NCBI GenBank assembly: GCA_050257395.1
Contig: JBLMWU010000147.1
Location: 1 to 64,000 of the forward strand
Length of the DNA stretch: 64,000 bases
Origin: JAIRTY01 sp050257395
GTDB taxonomy: Bacteria > Actinomycetota > Actinomycetes > Streptosporangiales > Streptosporangiaceae
Direction: 5' to 3'
In this document: positions 59,803 to 64,000 of the stretch, in pieces
Layout: each line of letters starts with the position of its first letter
Numbering within the stretch: the first letter of the stretch is position 1
Made by a program: the position numbers and the translations under genes
The notes under the pieces: model-generated
The model's input: only the letters and a program-made list of their open reading frames with translations
Database searches by the model: none
What the model was told of the DNA's origin: nothing

Positions 59803-60441
59803 GTGACCGCTACACCGCAGGCCCGGGCGGCCGGCACGAGGCTGCCGAGGCCCGCACGCAGGCGCCAGCTGCTGGGCGCCGCACAGGAGGTTTTCGTCGC
59901 GCAGGGCTACCACGCCGCCGCGATGGACGAGATCGCCGAGCGTGCGGGCGTCAGCAAGCCCGTCCTCTACCAGCACTTCCCCGGCAAGCTCGAGCTCTAC
60001 CTGGCGCTGCTCGACGAGAGCGTGGACGCGCTGACCGCCACGGTGCGCCGGGCGCTGGAGTCCACCACCGACAACAAGCAGCGGGTGACCGCCACCTTCA
60101 CGGCGTTCTTCGACTTCGTGGCGAGCACCGGCCAGGCTTTCCGGCTGGTGTTCGAGTCCGACCTGCGCAACGAGCCTGCCGTGCGGGACCGGCTGGACCG
60201 CTCCATGCGCGACTGCGCGGAGATGATCAGCCAGGTCATCCGGGAGGACGCCGGCATCGGCGACGACGAGGCGCACCTGCTCGGGCTGGGCCTGGTGGGC
60301 ATGGCCCAGGTCAGCGCCACCTACTGGCTGAGCGCGGACCGGACGATCCCCAAGGACGCCGCTGAGCAGCTGATGGCCCGGCTGGCATGGCGGGGCATCA
60401 GCGGCTGGCCGCGGGCTGGCGAGCAGCCCGCGGATCACTGA
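59803..60441 (+). CDS. TetR-family regulator (Rv3208-like)
   Basis: TetR regulator, 212 aa from the GTG at 59803, chosen since GGGGAG lies 4-5 bases upstream; an ATG at 59749 would lie in a -10-like TAGGAT. Helix-turn-helix: MDEIAERAGVSKPVLYQHFPGKLEL. The gene order TetR, DUF3107, ferritin-like protein, DEAD helicase is the conserved block I know from Mycobacterium Rv3208-Rv3211, which supports orthology. The C-terminal domain (LGLGLVGMAQVSATYWL) is typical. Confidence 0.92.
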   Translation: MTATPQARAAGTRLPRPARRRQLLGAAQEVFVAQGYHAAAMDEIAERAGVSKPVLYQHFPGKLELYLALLDESVDALTATVRRALESTTDNKQRVTATFTAFFDFVASTGQAFRLVFESDLRNEPAVRDRLDRSMRDCAEMISQVIREDAGIGDDEAHLLGLGLVGMAQVSATYWLSADRTIPKDAAEQLMARLAWRGISGWPRAGEQPADH

Positions 60442-60455
60442 GGCCCGGAGGCAGC

Positions 60456-60680
60456 GTGGAAGTCAAGATCGGCGTCCAGTCCATCCCCCGGGAACTGGTG
60501 GTGGAGACCACCCTGTCGGTGGCGGAGGTGGAGCAGGCGCTCAGCTCGGCGGTCACGGACGGCGGCCTGTTCGTGCTGCCGGACGGCAGGGGCGGCAAGG
60601 TCATGGTGCCGGCCGACAAGATCGGTTACGTCGAGTTCAGCGGCAACGAGCAGCGCCGCGTCGGCTTCGGCAACCTGTAG
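60456..60680 (+). CDS. DUF3107 family protein (TB9.4-like)
   Basis: Small conserved actinobacterial protein, 74 aa, GTG start at 60456 with CCGGAGG upstream. Sequence VEVKIGVQSIPRELVVET opens it and VPADKIGYVEFSGNEQRRVGFG closes it, the typical DUF3107 pattern. It follows the TetR gene by 14 bases. M. tuberculosis Rv3208A (TB9.4) is the probable orthologue. Function unknown. Confidence 0.92.
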   Translation: MEVKIGVQSIPRELVVETTLSVAEVEQALSSAVTDGGLFVLPDGRGGKVMVPADKIGYVEFSGNEQRRVGFGNL

Positions 60681-60707
60681 TCCGCCGCCTTCCCGGCGGG
60701 CGCGGCG

Positions 60708-61433
60708 TCAGCTGGCGTCTTCGGCGGGGGCGCGCTCCCAGTCGGCCAGGCCGAGGGCGGCCATCCGCTCGTCGTGCGCGTCGATGAGCCGCGCGAACAT
60801 CCGCCCGATGTCGCCCTGCCCGCCGCTGGCCGCTTCCCGCGCGGCGCCGCTCACCAGCAGCCCGGCCAGCGGCGCCCGTTCCGCCGCCACCCGGTGGGCC
60901 TGCGCCAGCGCCTCGCCGACCAGCCGCCGCGCCCACAGCGCCAGCCGGCCCGCCACCGTGGGGTCCCCGGCGATGGCCGCCCGCACCCGGGACACCACGA
61001 AATCCGCGTGCCCGGTGTCGGCGAGCACCTGCCGCACCAGGTCCCGGTACTGCGGGTCGAGCAGCTCGCCGATGGCGCGGTAGAAATCGGCCGCGATGCC
61101 GTCACCCACGTAGGCCTTGACCAGGCCCTCGAGCCAGTCGGTGGGCGCGGTCCGGGCGTGGAACGCGTCGACCGGCGCCACGAACGGCAGCATCGCCTGG
61201 TCGGGGTCGGCGTTCAGCGCGGTGAGCTGCTCCCGCAGCAGCACGAAGTGCCCGAATTCCGCCACCGCCATCTGGCCGAGCGCGGCCTTGTCGGCGAGGG
61301 ACGGCGCGAGCGCGGCATCTTCGGAAAGGCGGAAAAACGCCACCAGTTCCGCGTAGGCAAGCAGGCCGAACAGGTCGAGGACCCCCGCCGCGGCAGCCGC
61401 TGGCTGCCCATTCCCACCGCTCACCTCGGTCAC
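60708..61433 (-). CDS. Ferritin-like fold protein (Rv3210c-like)
   Basis: Helical protein of 241 aa with a ferritin-like four-helix bundle, related to MiaE-type tRNA hydroxylases. Candidate metal-binding carboxylates and histidines are in LAYAELVAFFRLSEDA, VAEFGHFVLLREQL and TGHADFVVSRVRAA. ATG at 61433. Convergent with DUF3107 and divergent from the DEAD helicase, as in other actinobacteria. Its enzymatic role is not established. Confidence 0.85.
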   Translation of the reverse strand: MTEVSGGNGQPAAAAAGVLDLFGLLAYAELVAFFRLSEDAALAPSLADKAALGQMAVAEFGHFVLLREQLTALNADPDQAMLPFVAPVDAFHARTAPTDWLEGLVKAYVGDGIAADFYRAIGELLDPQYRDLVRQVLADTGHADFVVSRVRAAIAGDPTVAGRLALWARRLVGEALAQAHRVAAERAPLAGLLVSGAAREAASGGQGDIGRMFARLIDAHDERMAALGLADWERAPAEDAS

Positions 61434-61847
61434 GGGGGAAGCCTAACAACCGCGCCCGGCTGGCGGCCCGCCTGGCACCAGACGGGCCGCCCGGCCGGGC
61501 CGGAATGCCAGGTGCGGCGCGTCGCGGCGGCGGGCATGGCCGGATTGTTATACTCGTGTTTGCGGCTCACACCGGGCCCCGGGCCGGAAACCCCAAACCG
61601 GAGCGGGAACCAGAGCCGGGAATGAGGCAAGCTGCTCGCCGTGTTCAAGGTGATAACCAGGCACGGCGAAGGCGGGAATTTCCCGGGACGCCGCGATCCA
61701 GGTGTTCTCTGTGACCCGAGAGCGAGCGCATGACGAGGTGCTTAACCGTTACGCCTGCGCCGCCCGGTCATTGGAGCGATATACCCAGGCCCGGGGACGG
61801 CGCCGCCGCGCAAGCCGGCCGCCCACGCCGCGGGCCTCTGACGGAAG
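61434..61847. other. 414-base gap before the helicase gene
   Basis: Divergent promoter region and long helicase leader. On the minus strand TATAAC (61552-61547) could be the -10 for the ferritin-like gene; on the plus strand TATACT (61549-61554) occurs at the same place. Further down, a palindromic GGGAATTTCCC-like stretch occurs near 61675-61686. No coding potential with a convincing start was seen. Confidence 0.45.
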
Positions 61848-63560
<1,713 letters not shown>

Positions 63561-63625
63561 GGCCTGCAGAGCCGGTGCACGGCAACTTGCCAGATTTCTG
63601 TCGGTTCATCTTCAGCACGCCTCGG

Positions 63626-63631
63626 TAGGCT
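63626..63631 (+). promoter_or_regulatory. -10 box before a leaderless hydrolase gene
   Basis: TAGGCT lies 8 bases before the GTG at 63640; no ribosome-binding site is present. Confidence 0.4.
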
Positions 63632-63639
63632 GGCCGCCT

Positions 63640-64000
63640 GTGAGCACACCTAGGACCATCCAGCTCCCCGACGGGGTGCGGCGGGTGACCGTCGGCACCA
63701 GCCGCGGATCGTTCGCGGCCCTGGAGGCGCTGCCAGCGGCCGGGGTCTGCGAGCGGCAGCCCGCGCTGCTGGTCCCCGGCTACACCGGCAGCAAGGAGGA
63801 CTTCCTGCCGGTCCTGGGACCGCTCGCCGCGGCTGGCCGGCGGGTCCTCGCGGTGGACATGCGCGGCCAGTACGAGACGCCGGGCAGCCCGGCGGACCCG
63901 GGCGCGTACGGCCTGGCGTCGCTGGCCGCCGACGTGGCGCTGATCGCGGACGAGCTCAGCCGTTCCGACGGCGGCCCGGGCCCCGGCGGGCAGCCCGTGC
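63640..64000 (+). CDS. Alpha/beta hydrolase (5' part only)
   Basis: First 120 codons of an alpha/beta-fold hydrolase; the gene runs off the window end. The oxyanion-hole region reads ALLVPGYTGSKEDFLPVLG, followed by VLAVDMRGQYETPGS and LASLAADVALIADEL, the usual order before the nucleophile elbow, which lies outside. GTG start at 63640, probably leaderless. Substrate unknown. Confidence 0.85.
   Translation, partial: MSTPRTIQLPDGVRRVTVGTSRGSFAALEALPAAGVCERQPALLVPGYTGSKEDFLPVLGPLAAAGRRVLAVDMRGQYETPGSPADPGAYGLASLAADVALIADELSRSDGGPGPGGQPV

Noticed and set aside
56919..59837. A single minus-strand frame of 972 codons covering Ku and beyond
   Set aside because: Only the Ku part has coding character; the rest is antisense to the flavoprotein gene. 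The real start is the ATG at 57923.

Overview
The window is a piece of a high-GC actinomycete chromosome. The supporting evidence is a GC content that reads at roughly 72-74% across almost all genes, frequent GTG and TTG starts, many -10-like boxes placed 6-8 bases before start codons, and two conserved actinobacterial gene orders: prfB / ftsE-ftsX-smpB / ssrA, and TetR - DUF3107 - ferritin-like - DEAD helicase (as I recall it for Mycobacterium tuberculosis Rv3208-Rv3211). The family cannot be fixed from sequence alone; a Streptosporangiales-like or Treboniaceae-like soil actinomycete would fit.

Region 1 (1-26.6 kb) is the most interesting part. It holds a polyamine-type ABC importer (the end of a PotB-like permease, PotC-like, PotA-like), a TetR regulator, two paralogous phytoene-dehydrogenase-type FAD oxidoreductases, a one-chain NDP-forming acyl-CoA synthetase, a D-amino-acid-oxidase-type flavoprotein, a small cupin, an acyl-CoA dehydrogenase and a Rieske non-heme iron oxygenase. 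A 16-base palindrome, GACTGAA-CA-TTCAGTC, is identical beside the TetR gene (4484-4499) and between the DAO-type oxidase and the acyl-CoA dehydrogenase (21906-21921). It recurs with two mismatches on the start of the Rieske gene (26563-26578). At all three places it lies on a recognisable promoter. These scattered genes therefore look like one TetR-controlled catabolic regulon. By inference it takes up an amine (perhaps N-methylated or quaternary), removes N-substituents with the Rieske enzyme and flavoproteins, and handles a CoA-activated acid. The regulon is interrupted by unrelated genes: a lower-GC patch with an amidase and a repeat-protein remnant (8.6-10.6 kb), a universal stress protein and KdpD-like two-component pair, a GT39-type membrane glycosyltransferase, a NarL-type two-component pair and a HAD hydrolase.

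Region 2 (23.2-33 kb) carries an ECF41 sigma factor with its SDR partner and a membrane protein, then secreted or small proteins, an S9 peptidase, a YqhA-type membrane protein and a GDT1-type cation transporter. Region 3 (33-39.7 kb) is the trans-translation and cell-division block: tmRNA (tag ANVKRTSLALAA), a penicillin-binding-protein homologue that has lost all three catalytic motifs, smpB, ftsX, ftsE and prfB. The prfB product has SKY where release factor 2 normally has SPF.

Region 4 (39.9-48.5 kb) reads as one leftward operon: HAD-like protein, acetoacetyl-CoA ligase, tryptophan 2,3-dioxygenase and the giant NAD-glutamate dehydrogenase. Region 5 (48.7-57.9 kb) has a lipoprotein with a glycosidase-like helical domain, a HAD hydrolase, a Vsr endonuclease, 1-pyrroline-5-carboxylate dehydrogenase, an SDR, NagA, an aldo/keto reductase and Ku. 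Region 6 (58-64 kb) has a disulfide-reductase-family flavoprotein with one redox cysteine missing, the TetR/DUF3107/ferritin-like/DEAD-helicase block, and the start of an alpha/beta hydrolase. I saw no tRNA, rRNA, CRISPR array, insertion sequence or integrase.
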